The notes under the pieces are model-generated. The model did no database searches. It saw only the letters and a list, made by a program, of their open reading frames with translations, and was not told the origin of the DNA. A stretch of DNA of 64,000 nt from Hoylesella oralis ATCC 33269 (GTDB lineage Bacteria; Bacteroidota; Bacteroidia; Bacteroidales; Bacteroidaceae), in assembly GCF_000185145.2 (NCBI RefSeq), contig NZ_GL833119.1:1480668-1544667 (forward strand). The letters run 5' to 3'. Within the stretch, counting starts at the first letter, position 1. The number at the start of each line of letters is the position of its first letter. Positions 14,945-22,424 of this stretch are shown in pieces. Position numbers and translations under genes: made by a program.

Positions 14945-16479
14945 AGTCTGTATTTATTTCTTGTTCGTATCATTTTGCGAGGCATTTTTACAGGCGGCTC
15001 CTCCCTGCGCTGCAGATCGTCGATGATGCGGTTGCCGCCCTCCACGCAGTCGGGACCGTCTGTGGGGAATTTCAGACGCGGGGTAAGCAGCAGAAACTGC
15101 TCTTCAAGGCGTTTCATGTGCGGATCGTCGCGATACTGCTCGTTAAAAATCAGATTGCCCTCGCGGCTCATAGGTTCAAGATTAGCCTCGATGCGCGCGA
15201 ACTTCTCCGCCTTGCGTTTCTCGTCGCCCCTGATATACAGGTCGTTTCTCCGCTCCCGCCGTACCTTACGAACGAGCGGTTGGAATACCTGCTGAAAGAA
15301 CGGGTCCTGCAGTTTGTTGTTTTCCATATAGCAGTACACCGGCGTATCGGTGTCAACCATATCGAGGAGCTCCACGTACCAGTCGATGAATTCGGCATTC
15401 AGTCCACGGTCGAGTTTCGTGCGGATGATGTACAACTTGCCCTTGAGCTTGCCGAGCAGTATCGCTGCCTTTGTCGACGAAACCTTGCTCTTATTTTCTC
15501 CCGGTGCAGGATCACCGTAGATGACTAAAAACTTAAACTTCGAAAGCGGAGGGACCTTGTCGTAGTTTATCGCTTTGAATATCTCTCCCTCGGATACGGG
15601 ATTATTGAAGTACTCGCCCTGTGCCGCCTTGGTCGACATTTTGGACAGCACACGGTCGATATGTTCCTCCGTGTTCTTCTGGGGCCATACGGAGCGCCCC
15701 TCGCGGTCGCGGATATTGATAATGTCCCAGTGGTCGGCAATCTCTCCGGCCCGTACTGCACAGCAGTCCTTGGCGATAATGTTGCCGCAGAATACGACCA
15801 ACGTCGGCTTGGATACGGACCGCGTGGGATACAGCGCCCGTTCCCACCAGTCCCATCGCTTGTCGATGATATCGGGGTTGAGACAGTCCTTGTCCGTATC
15901 GAAGTCATCGACAAGCAGCACGTCGGGGCGGACATTACCGTAGCGGGTACCGCGCGGCGACTCTCCGGCCCCCAAGGCGCGAAAAGCGATTTTGCTCTTA
16001 GTGACAAAATAGTCTTCCGCCCACGAGCCGATATTCTGTTGAATGCCGTAATAGGCCTTGATACGCTCATTGAACTCCAAATGAGCGCGGTAAGGCTCGA
16101 GCAGCTTTATCGCATTGTCCTTGGTGTTGGATGTCAGGATGACATTCCTTTTGCGCCCCGTCAGCACCAGATAAAGAACGGTGAACATGACGACAGTCGA
16201 CTTGGCCAACTCCCGCGACCAAGAGATAACCTCATACCATTCGTCGTGTGCGACGATACGTTGTATCGCCCGTTTGTGGAAGTCGGCAAACTCTGCAAAC
16301 TCATCTCTGTTATCGATTCCGAAGAAAAAGACGATCCACTCCAAGGGGTGCGCTTCAAGATACGCACGGTGCCTCTCGCGTTCGGTATACGTCATGGAGC
16401 GGTCTACCGGCGTCGCCTTGATGATACTTTCTTTAAGCGCCTCCCAGTTGAGCAGTGCGTTTCTGTCTGTCTGTTTCAT
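14941..16479 (-). CDS. terminase large subunit, Mu gp28-like (512 aa)
   Basis: Packages phage DNA into proheads. The ATPase domain has a Walker A-like SRELAKST (88-95) and Walker B VLLVDDFD (187-194), with a coupling-motif region (ILTSNTKDNA) between them. The nuclease domain begins at about 315 with VIYGDPAPGENK, whose Asp should bind metal, and continues through ENNKLQDPF and a C-terminal DGPDCVEGGNRIIDDL. Length and motifs are normal for Mu-type terminases of Bacteroidales phages. It is expressed on the minus strand from the divergent region at 16935-17177. Confidence 0.92.
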   Translation of the reverse strand: MKQTDRNALLNWEALKESIIKATPVDRSMTYTERERHRAYLEAHPLEWIVFFFGIDNRDEFAEFADFHKRAIQRIVAHDEWYEVISWSRELAKSTVVMFTVLYLVLTGRKRNVILTSNTKDNAIKLLEPYRAHLEFNERIKAYYGIQQNIGSWAEDYFVTKSKIAFRALGAGESPRGTRYGNVRPDVLLVDDFDTDKDCLNPDIIDKRWDWWERALYPTRSVSKPTLVVFCGNIIAKDCCAVRAGEIADHWDIINIRDREGRSVWPQKNTEEHIDRVLSKMSTKAAQGEYFNNPVSEGEIFKAINYDKVPPLSKFKFLVIYGDPAPGENKSKVSSTKAAILLGKLKGKLYIIRTKLDRGLNAEFIDWYVELLDMVDTDTPVYCYMENNKLQDPFFQQVFQPLVRKVRRERRNDLYIRGDEKRKAEKFARIEANLEPMSREGNLIFNEQYRDDPHMKRLEEQFLLLTPRLKFPTDGPDCVEGGNRIIDDLQRREEPPVKMPRKMIRTRNKYRL

Positions 16480-16490
16480 CGTTTTTTCTT

Positions 16491-16934
16491 TTACAGGTTA
16501 TCTTTGATAAATGCATCGGCCAGCAGCACGATTTCCTTCGCTTTCCCGAGGTCTACGGGGCGCAACCATTCGACGAAACGCGTGAGCACACTGATCATCT
16601 CGGCAATGCCCGCCTCCGTTTCCATCTTGCGGATAGCCGCCGAGAGCTTGCCAAGAATGTCCGCCTCACGGCTGTCGGCGAAACGTTTCCCCTCTTCGCG
16701 CAGTGAGATGACTCTGTTAATCTCAGCCACCTGTCGGTAGAGACTGGCGATCTGCGCCTCGCGCGTGACGGTCATTCCTGCCTTCTGTTCTTCCCACTTC
16801 TCTGTCTGTGCCCACCGGCCGACCGTAATGCGGGCCACCCCTACACGTTCGGCGATTTCGGCTTGCGTAAGATTTTCTTTCAGGTAAAGCATCCGTGCCC
16901 AGTCTTTCTTTTGGTTGTTTGTCAGTTCTGCCAT
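16491..16934 (-). CDS. terminase small subunit, HTH, DUF1804/Mu gp27-like (147 aa)
   Basis: DNA-recognition subunit of the packaging motor. Residues about 15-50 form a helix-turn-helix (LTQAEIAERVGVARITVGRWAQTEKWEEQK) typical of small terminases. The rest is helical and likely mediates oligomer formation. The stop lies 11 bp before the large-subunit start. It is the first gene of the minus-strand late block, just downstream of the 41-bp palindrome that separates the two late operons. Confidence 0.85.
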   Translation of the reverse strand: MAELTNNQKKDWARMLYLKENLTQAEIAERVGVARITVGRWAQTEKWEEQKAGMTVTREAQIASLYRQVAEINRVISLREEGKRFADSREADILGKLSAAIRKMETEAGIAEMISVLTRFVEWLRPVDLGKAKEIVLLADAFIKDNL

Positions 16935-17067
16935 CGTTCCTATTTTTAAGTAAAAAGGTGAAGGAGTAAAAAGAGATTAATATTTGTCTTCCCTCCTTTA
17001 TCGTTCCCTAATTAAACTACTGCAAAATTGGCAATAATAATGCAACCGCGCAAAACGGAAAAGCATG

Positions 17068-17108
17068 ATAACGTTTTATGGCGTTATGATAACGGTATAA
17101 AACGTTAT
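17068..17108. promoter_or_regulatory. 41-bp nested quasi-palindrome between divergent late operons
   Basis: The outer arms ATAACGTTTTAT (17068-17079) and ATAAAACGTTAT (17097-17108) are perfect 12-bp inverses. The inner arms CGTTAT (17082-17087) and ATAACG (17089-17094) are a perfect inverted pair around G17088. All are centred on one point; only the dinucleotides between the arms break symmetry. A GTTATGATAA direct repeat overlaps it (17083 and 17105). This is the expected site of a dimeric or tetrameric late activator or repressor controlling both late operons. Confidence 0.7.
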
Positions 17109-17177
17109 GATAAAACCGCGATTTGCACGGCATGAAAAAAACACCCAATTTTGCACTGCAAACAAATCCGTAAGACG

Positions 17178-17420
17178 ATGAAAAAGTTGATTGTAATACT
17201 GAAAAAACGCTGGCAGGCAGAGACGCCCCGCCTGTACCGTCGGATACGTAACCTGTCAATGGGCATATCCGGTTGCGCTGTCGCCATCAATGCGGCTCTT
17301 ATGGCTGCAGGGGCACGGGTACCGGAATGGTTCTGTACGGTATATCCCTATCTGGTCGGTGTGCCGGCAGCCATCGCGTTCGTACTACAGTTCGGAGAGC
17401 AAGGAAGGATGAAAGATTAA
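17178..17420 (+). CDS. small membrane protein, holin candidate (80 aa)
   Basis: It has a basic N-terminus (MKKLIVILKKRW), a first membrane segment at about 27-45 (LSMGISGCAVAINAALMAAG) and a second at about 52-70 (VYPYLVGVPAAIAFVLQF), then a charged tail. Size and topology suit a class II holin, which would release the amidase endolysin at lysis, though it lies some 2.3 kb from the other lysis genes and at the head of the capsid operon. The start at 17178 gives the basic tail; an in-frame ATG at 17151 has no better signal. Confidence 0.6.
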   Translation: MKKLIVILKKRWQAETPRLYRRIRNLSMGISGCAVAINAALMAAGARVPEWFCTVYPYLVGVPAAIAFVLQFGEQGRMKD

Positions 17421-17454
17421 GGATGAAATTCTTTCACTTTAAAAAAATAACGAC

Positions 17455-18513
17455 ATGAGCAAGAAATTCAAAGATCAGATGGTTGTTGCCGGCGGAGGTT
17501 GTACAATACTCCTTTATGGTGAGATCGGCGAGTATGAAGATGTACGCAGTACAGACATCACCCGTGAGCTTCTGCAGGCCGAGGCGACCTATAAAAACAT
17601 TGACGTGCGCATCAATTCGATAGGCGGCGAGGTGTATGCCGGCATCGCCATTTTCAACGCCCTGAAGAACTGCAAGGCCGACGTGCGTATTTTCATCGAC
17701 GGCATTGCTGCCTCGATGGCCTCCGTCATAGCCCTGTGCGGCCGGCATGTGGAGATGAGCCGTTACGCACGGCTGATGCTTCATTCTCCGTACGGCGGTT
17801 GCTGGGGCAACAAATCCGAGATGGCTACCTGTATCAGCGATCTGGAAGCTCTTGAGGACACTCTTTGCGCCATGTGTGCCAAACGTATCGGACTGACGGA
17901 AGAGGAAGTGAAGGCACGGTATTTCGACGGACAGGATCACTGGCTTACTGCACAGCAGGCGTTGGATGCTGGTTTCATCGACGCCATCTATGATGCGCAG
18001 CCAGTGCCTGAAGACCAGACGATAGAACAGTTATACACAACATTCAGTAATCGGCTTAACAAGCCACAAACAACAACAGATATGAGTTTATTTGAAAGTA
18101 TTAAGAAAAGCGCGCGGTTCAAGGACTGCAGCGCAGATGAGGATGTCCTGAAAATCGTAGGACAGCTTGAAGCCAAGGCAGTAAAGGTCGACGCACTGGA
18201 GGCTGAGAATGCCGCATTGAAGAAAAAGAACGAGGATTTTGAAGCGAAAGCGAAAGAAGAAGCGGCCAAAGCAAAGAAAGCCCTGTTGGATGCAGCGGAA
18301 GCCGACGGCAGGATCGATGTCGTAAGCCGTCCTGCTTATCAGGCTCTCTTGGACAGTGATTTCGAGGCCGGTAAAAAGACAATTGACGCACTAAAGCCTA
18401 AGCGTAGGGCTATAGAGGATGTTCTTATCGATCCTTCCGGCGATGAAAGTCCGTGGGAAAAGAAAATGAGCGAGATCAAGGATCGTCAGAAAAAAAGGAT
18501 GAGTGAAAGATGA
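17455..18513 (+). CDS. ClpP-like prohead protease with C-terminal scaffold (352 aa)
   Basis: Cuts the scaffold and capsid during head maturation. Residues 1-185 are an S14/ClpP-type protease: Ser S87 in GIAASMAS and His H110 in LMLHSP, with the oxyanion region NSIGGEVYAG. Residues about 205-352 are a charged, coiled-coil scaffold (EAENAALKKKNEDFEAKAKEE). A Met at 210 (DMSLFESIKK) opens the scaffold half and could be an internal start, as in Mu I/Z, where the scaffold is made separately from the same gene. It is followed by the capsid gene after 57 bp. Confidence 0.9.
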   Translation: MSKKFKDQMVVAGGGCTILLYGEIGEYEDVRSTDITRELLQAEATYKNIDVRINSIGGEVYAGIAIFNALKNCKADVRIFIDGIAASMASVIALCGRHVEMSRYARLMLHSPYGGCWGNKSEMATCISDLEALEDTLCAMCAKRIGLTEEEVKARYFDGQDHWLTAQQALDAGFIDAIYDAQPVPEDQTIEQLYTTFSNRLNKPQTTTDMSLFESIKKSARFKDCSADEDVLKIVGQLEAKAVKVDALEAENAALKKKNEDFEAKAKEEAAKAKKALLDAAEADGRIDVVSRPAYQALLDSDFEAGKKTIDALKPKRRAIEDVLIDPSGDESPWEKKMSEIKDRQKKRMSER

Positions 18514-18570
18514 TTAGTGAAGAGTGATTAGTGATTATCGACGAATAACAATAAATAAAAAGACAATATT

Positions 18571-19776
18571 ATGGCAATAAAAGTAAGAAACACGAATTAC
18601 TCCGGCGAAGTGCTGGAGCAGATACTCACGACGGCCGCAACAGGCAACGAGATTGTGGAAAAGGGGCTGATCTGTATGATCCCCGGTGTGGAGAAAACTA
18701 TCAGCGTACCGCGTCTAAGAACAGGCAAGATGCTTCAGAAACGCAAGGAGAACCCGACCGTCGACGACTCGAAGGGTGATTTTGATTACACCGAGCAGAA
18801 GCTGGTCCCTCAGGATTTTATGGCATTTACGGTGTTCAATCCCCGAACCTTCGAAAATATTTGGCGCAAGTTCCAACCGAAAGGAAACCTCGTGTTCTCG
18901 CAGCTGCCGCCCGACGTACAGAACAAACTGCTGGAGGCCCTTTCCAAACAGGTGAAGTTCGAGTTGGGAGATCATTATGTAAACGGCGAATACGGCAATG
19001 ACGACGACCATCTTTTCGATGGTATTCTTACGCAGATGGCCAAGGATGGCGATGTAATTGTCGTGACAACGACCGAGACCACCATGACAGGCAAGCTCAA
19101 GGCAGTCAGAGGACGTATCCCCGTTGCCATCCGTAACAACCCGAACCTGCGTATCCTTATGAGTATCGCCGATTTCGACACCTACGATGACGAACTGACC
19201 AAGCGCGACAACAAGAACGCCGACGAGACCGCCGTCAACATCAAGCGCTACAAAGGCATTGCCATCGAGACTTTGGCAGCATGGCCCGACGGTGTGATCG
19301 TGGCTACACTGTGCTCGCCAGATGCAGACGGCAACTTGTTTGCTGCGGTGAACCTGCAGGATGACGAAGATGTGATACAGATCGATAAGGTAAGCAACAT
19401 GAGTGAACTGTACTTCTGCAAGCTACTCATGAAAGCCGACACCAATATCGCTTTCGGCGAGGAAGTAGTGGTTCTCGACAGTCGCACGAAGCCGAAATTC
19501 AAGGCCGTAGAAGAGAAAGTGACGCTTTCCAAGCAGGCGCTGACATTCACGGCGGCCGGAGGTTCCGAAACAATTACCGTGACGGCGACGGGCAGCTATA
19601 CCTATTCCAAGGCTCCCAACGGCTATTCGATAGAAGATACCGAAGATGGCGTGAAGATCACTGCCGCGCCGAATGAGTCGAAGACTGCGGAAGTGACAGG
19701 AAAGATTACTTTCACGTTGCGTGAGGATAAGGCAAAAAAGACCGTTCTGACCTTGACGACTTCGAAAGCTGTGTAG
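18571..19776 (+). CDS. major capsid protein with C-terminal BACON-like domain (401 aa)
   Basis: Residues about 1-310 have the profile of an HK97-fold coat protein (long N-terminal strand region, SIADFDTYDDEL, INIKRYKGIAIETL-like strand, VSNMSELYFCKLLMKADTNIAFGEEVVV). Residues about 312-401 are a separate Ig-like domain: VTLSKQALTFTAAGGSETIT, then a GYSI... strand and an NESKTAEVTGKITFTL end, the pattern of BACON domains. BACON and related folds bind glycans or mucin in Bacteroidota and occur in crAss-like phages. A surface-exposed capsid decoration that binds gut glycans is a reasonable inference. Position after the protease supports the capsid call. Confidence 0.88.
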   Translation: MAIKVRNTNYSGEVLEQILTTAATGNEIVEKGLICMIPGVEKTISVPRLRTGKMLQKRKENPTVDDSKGDFDYTEQKLVPQDFMAFTVFNPRTFENIWRKFQPKGNLVFSQLPPDVQNKLLEALSKQVKFELGDHYVNGEYGNDDDHLFDGILTQMAKDGDVIVVTTTETTMTGKLKAVRGRIPVAIRNNPNLRILMSIADFDTYDDELTKRDNKNADETAVNIKRYKGIAIETLAAWPDGVIVATLCSPDADGNLFAAVNLQDDEDVIQIDKVSNMSELYFCKLLMKADTNIAFGEEVVVLDSRTKPKFKAVEEKVTLSKQALTFTAAGGSETITVTATGSYTYSKAPNGYSIEDTEDGVKITAAPNESKTAEVTGKITFTLREDKAKKTVLTLTTSKAV

Positions 19777-19777
19777 C

Positions 19778-20269
19778 ATGGAAATGAAATATTTGGTTAT
19801 TCACTGCACGGCAACTCCGGAAGGTCGGGAAGTCAGCGCCGAAGAAATACGGCGCTGGCACACCTCCCCCGTCGGTAAGGGCGGCCACGGCTGGAAACAG
19901 GTGGGATACACGGACATGATCCATTTGGACGGCCACGTGGAACGGCTCGTGAATAACAACGAAGATGCCGCTGTCGATCCTTGGGAGGTGACCAACGGTG
20001 CCAAGGGGTACAACTCCGTGAGCCGGCATATCGTCTATGTGGGCGGCACGGCTGCCGACGGCAGAACGCCCAAGGACACGCGGACGGAAGCGCAGCGGGA
20101 AGCCCTGAAACGTTATGTTACAGATTTTCACCGACGTTTCCCGCAAATCCGCATCGTGGGACACCATGACCTGAACCCTTGCAAGGCCTGTCCGAGCTTC
20201 GATGCGGTAAGATGGCTAAGAGAAATAGGAATTAGGCAGCAGGATGAGGAGTTGAAAATGAAAGAGTAG
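19778..20269 (+). CDS. N-acetylmuramoyl-L-alanine amidase endolysin (163 aa)
   Basis: Amidase_2/T7-lysozyme-type zinc amidase that cuts the amide link between muramic acid and the stem peptide. Zinc ligands by pattern: H9 (LVIHC), H129 (IVGHHD) and C138 (CKACPSFD). The ATG follows the capsid stop by 1 nt, and no signal peptide is seen, so export depends on a holin. The spanin-like genes follow directly, making a lysis cassette inside the structural operon. Confidence 0.92.
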   Translation: MEMKYLVIHCTATPEGREVSAEEIRRWHTSPVGKGGHGWKQVGYTDMIHLDGHVERLVNNNEDAAVDPWEVTNGAKGYNSVSRHIVYVGGTAADGRTPKDTRTEAQREALKRYVTDFHRRFPQIRIVGHHDLNPCKACPSFDAVRWLREIGIRQQDEELKMKE

Positions 20270-20314
20270 GAACAAGGGAACTTTTACTTCCCCCTCGCTA
20301 TCTAAGATAAACAA

Positions 20315-20746
20315 ATGTCAACGGAAACGATCATACGTATATTGCAGTGGGTGCTGTCGTCGGGCTGTATCGGTGCCGCCATAATTTGGATTACGAGCAA
20401 AAAGACGCGGGCGGCAAAGACAGCCAAAATCGTGCACGACACTTATAAACAGATGTACGAGGATGTTCAGTTGACACTCATAGAATTAAGACAAGATAAT
20501 GAAAAATTATACAAGAGTATCACGCGGCTTGAGCGTACTATACAGCACGCTTCTGTATGCCGTCATTGGGATGGCTGTCCTATCCGCAACGAGTTGCAGA
20601 ACGACACGAAAATTCATGGAGCAAAGCGTGACACATACAGACAGTCTAAGACGGGACAGCACCGTATCCGTAATCCGGGCATGGGGTACGACGGCGGTAT
20701 CGGCAGACAGTCTGCAGATGACGCTGCCGACAGTCAACCTCCTTAG
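20315..20746 (+). CDS. i-spanin-like membrane protein with coiled coil (143 aa)
   Basis: A single N-terminal membrane segment (about 6-27, IIRILQWVLSSGCIGAAIIWI) is followed by a periplasmic coiled coil (YKQMYEDVQLTLIELRQDNEKLYKSITRLERTI). A CRHWDGCPIRNELQ motif, which I recall from Bacteroidales phage relatives, comes next. This is the topology of Rz-type inner-membrane spanins. The second half of the gene is also read in another frame by the lipoprotein gene at 20499. Because that partner has its own membrane anchor, this protein could be a lysis accessory instead of an obligate spanin. Confidence 0.65.
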   Translation: MSTETIIRILQWVLSSGCIGAAIIWITSKKTRAAKTAKIVHDTYKQMYEDVQLTLIELRQDNEKLYKSITRLERTIQHASVCRHWDGCPIRNELQNDTKIHGAKRDTYRQSKTGQHRIRNPGMGYDGGIGRQSADDAADSQPP

Positions 20747-21041
20747 TCTGCCCGACGGTGCAGGTTACGTAAAACGGCACGGCAGGACGCATCTGTATGT
20801 GCAGCGCAAGGGCGGCAGCCTTCATATAACGGCAGCAAGCGACAGCATACCGCAGCAGACATTCTATTATGAGCGGAAAGATGCAGTAAAAAGTCGGAGT
20901 TACAGCCGTACCGATATGGAAAAGCGGACCGAAAAGAAAGAGAAAATTATGTCTTATAGTACCGATATATGGGGATTTGCAATCTTTGCAGGTATTATAC
21001 TTACAATCACAATTTTAATAAAGCGAAAACTATGGCAGTAA
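20499..21041 (+). CDS. nested lipoprotein, o-spanin or u-spanin-like (180 aa)
   Basis: The first 248 bp overlap the 20315 gene in a different frame, as with Rz1 inside Rz. The N-terminus is a lipoprotein signal, VIGMAVLSATSC, with the probable lipidated cysteine at C33. Residues about 155-172 (WGFAIFAGIILTITILIK) form a C-terminal membrane segment. An outer-membrane lipid anchor plus an inner-membrane anchor in one chain is the layout of unimolecular spanins (phage T1 gp11 type), which fuse the two membranes at lysis. The middle is Ser/Arg-rich. The next gene starts 10 nt before its stop. Confidence 0.7.
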   Translation: MKNYTRVSRGLSVLYSTLLYAVIGMAVLSATSCRTTRKFMEQSVTHTDSLRRDSTVSVIRAWGTTAVSADSLQMTLPTVNLLSLPDGAGYVKRHGRTHLYVQRKGGSLHITAASDSIPQQTFYYERKDAVKSRSYSRTDMEKRTEKKEKIMSYSTDIWGFAIFAGIILTITILIKRKLWQ

Positions 21042-21538
21042 ATGTAAACAAGAATTTTTTGTATGGTCTGTCGAAGCTCTCATTCGGCGACAAGGAAGTG
21101 GGTTGGATCGAAAAAGACTCCTTCGATTTTAACGGCAAGCAGCCCGAGAGTGTGGACATCAATGCAGAGCAGGTGCCGGATGCACCCGTGATGACGTTAC
21201 CCCAGAGCAACGGGACGATCGCCCCGAAGTTTAGTGTAATACAGTTGAATTATATCAACTTCGCGCTGCTGCTGGGCGGTAAGTTGATTAAAAAGCAGAC
21301 TGGCGATCCGGACGCCGAAGCCACCGGTTGGGAGGCACCCAAAGACCTGATACAGCTTAGTGGGGCGTGGACGATCGAAACGCCGACCGGCAAGAAGATC
21401 GAAATTCCGAACGGCACGCTCATTTCGAACCTCGGGGGCAAGCTCTCGCTCAAAGAGGTGGCGAAGATAGAATGTCAGCTGAATGTTCTTAAGCCTGAAA
21501 ACGACGATGCACCGTATTCCATCAAGAATATGAAATGA
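21032..21538 (+). CDS. major tail tube protein candidate (168 aa)
   Basis: It starts at ATG 21032, overlapping the spanin gene by 10 nt. Pattern: LYGLSKLSFGDKEVGWIEKDSF, a central PQSNGTIAPKFSVIQLNYINFALLLGG and a beta-rich C-terminus with PTGKKIEIPNGTLISNLGGKL. It lies just upstream of the tail chaperone pair and tape measure, the standard place for a tail tube gene in siphoviruses. No sheath gene precedes it, which argues for a non-contractile tail. Confidence 0.75.
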   Translation: MAVNVNKNFLYGLSKLSFGDKEVGWIEKDSFDFNGKQPESVDINAEQVPDAPVMTLPQSNGTIAPKFSVIQLNYINFALLLGGKLIKKQTGDPDAEATGWEAPKDLIQLSGAWTIETPTGKKIEIPNGTLISNLGGKLSLKEVAKIECQLNVLKPENDDAPYSIKNMK

Positions 21539-21556
21539 AAAGAGAACTTTTCTTTT

Positions 21557-21582
21557 GCCCCTCCCTCTCCGTAGGAAGGGGC
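21557..21582. repeat. REP-like palindrome between tail tube and chaperone genes
   Basis: GCCCCT-C-CCT and AGG-A-AGGGGC form a hairpin with a 6-nt loop. No T run follows, and the operon continues. Confidence 0.6.
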
Positions 21583-21613
21583 AGCTATTGAAAATTAGCA
21601 ATAAAAGCGATAT

Positions 21614-22344
21614 ATGAATGAAACTGCTTATGACACACCTCTCGCAGGGAAGAGAAGCGAAGAGGCGGCCATCCAAAAAGAGGCTGCCGAGGCGCTGCTG
21701 GATATCGGCGTGTCCGTGCTCCTCAAGCAGATCAGGATACCATTCAGCAGAAAACGGCTGCAATGGAGACTGACCATGCGGCGCCCCTTTCTGAGCACGC
21801 AGATCAGAATAGCCCGCCTTTACTTGGAATTGGGAACGACCTGCGAGCAGCTGCAAAGCATGACCAAGGACGAGGAGATGCTGTTCCTCGCCGAGCACGG
21901 AAGAGATATCAGCCGCATCGTAGCGCTGACCGTCTGCCGTTCGCCGCTTCGGGCGAAGCTCTTCGGCGGCATCACGGCATGGGTGTTGCGCAATATGGTC
22001 GAAGACCGCTACATGCGTGCCGCCATGACGCAGTTCGTGCTCCTCTTGGGCACGGAGGGTTTTACAAGTATTATCAGATCAGCCGGGATGACGAACCCGA
22101 TGAGGCTGAGACTGAGCCGCAGCAGGAAGGGGAGTTAAAGAGTACTTACGAGCATTCTCATAGCCCCTTCGGTTTTATCTGGCAGATTGCCGATGCCACA
22201 GGATGGAGCATCGATTATATCCTAAACCGCGTCAATTACCAGACACTGATCATGATGCTGGCCGACGCTCCGCGTTTCGTCAAGAAAAAGGACAAGACGG
22301 ATGACGGCGACGAGGTATTGGAATTCTTTCAGAGCCAGCTGTAA
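21614..22344 (+). CDS. tail assembly chaperones: short form and -1 frameshift fusion (174 and about 243 aa)
   Basis: Translation from ATG 21614 to the stop at 22138 gives a helical 174-aa protein (gpG-like). At 22057-22063 the zero frame reads GAG GGT TTT, which contains the slippery heptamer GGGTTTT. A -1 slip there continues as FYKYYQISRDDEPDEAE and runs to 22344 (gpGT-like, about 243 aa). The extension ends in FIWQIADATGWSIDYILNRVNYQTLIMMLADAPR, a pattern typical of the tail chaperone C-terminus in Bacteroidales phages. The fusion frame otherwise lacks a start close to its coding part. Chaperones made this way coat the tape measure, whose gene follows. Confidence 0.85.
22057..22063 (+). 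promoter_or_regulatory. -1 frameshift slippery heptamer GGGTTTT
   Basis: In the zero frame the codons GGT TTT can re-pair as GGG TTT after a one-base backward slip (X XXY YYZ rule with X=G, Y=T). The site is 75 nt before the zero-frame stop at 22136-22138 and opens directly into the chaperone C-terminal frame. Confidence 0.8.
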
Positions 22345-22385
22345 TACACGCAACTGCCGAATATTTTTGTATCTCCTTAAAACGG

Positions 22386-22416
22386 CATTTGAAAACCGTT
22401 TGAACAGCGATTAAAC
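22386..22416. repeat. phased TTTRAAC repeat array (copy 3)
   Basis: TTGAAA (22389), TTGAAC (22400) and TTAAAC (22411) are each 11 bp apart. The array ends 9 bp before the tape measure start, between the tail chaperone and tape measure genes. Confidence 0.6.
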
Positions 22417-22424
22417 GATAGTAG

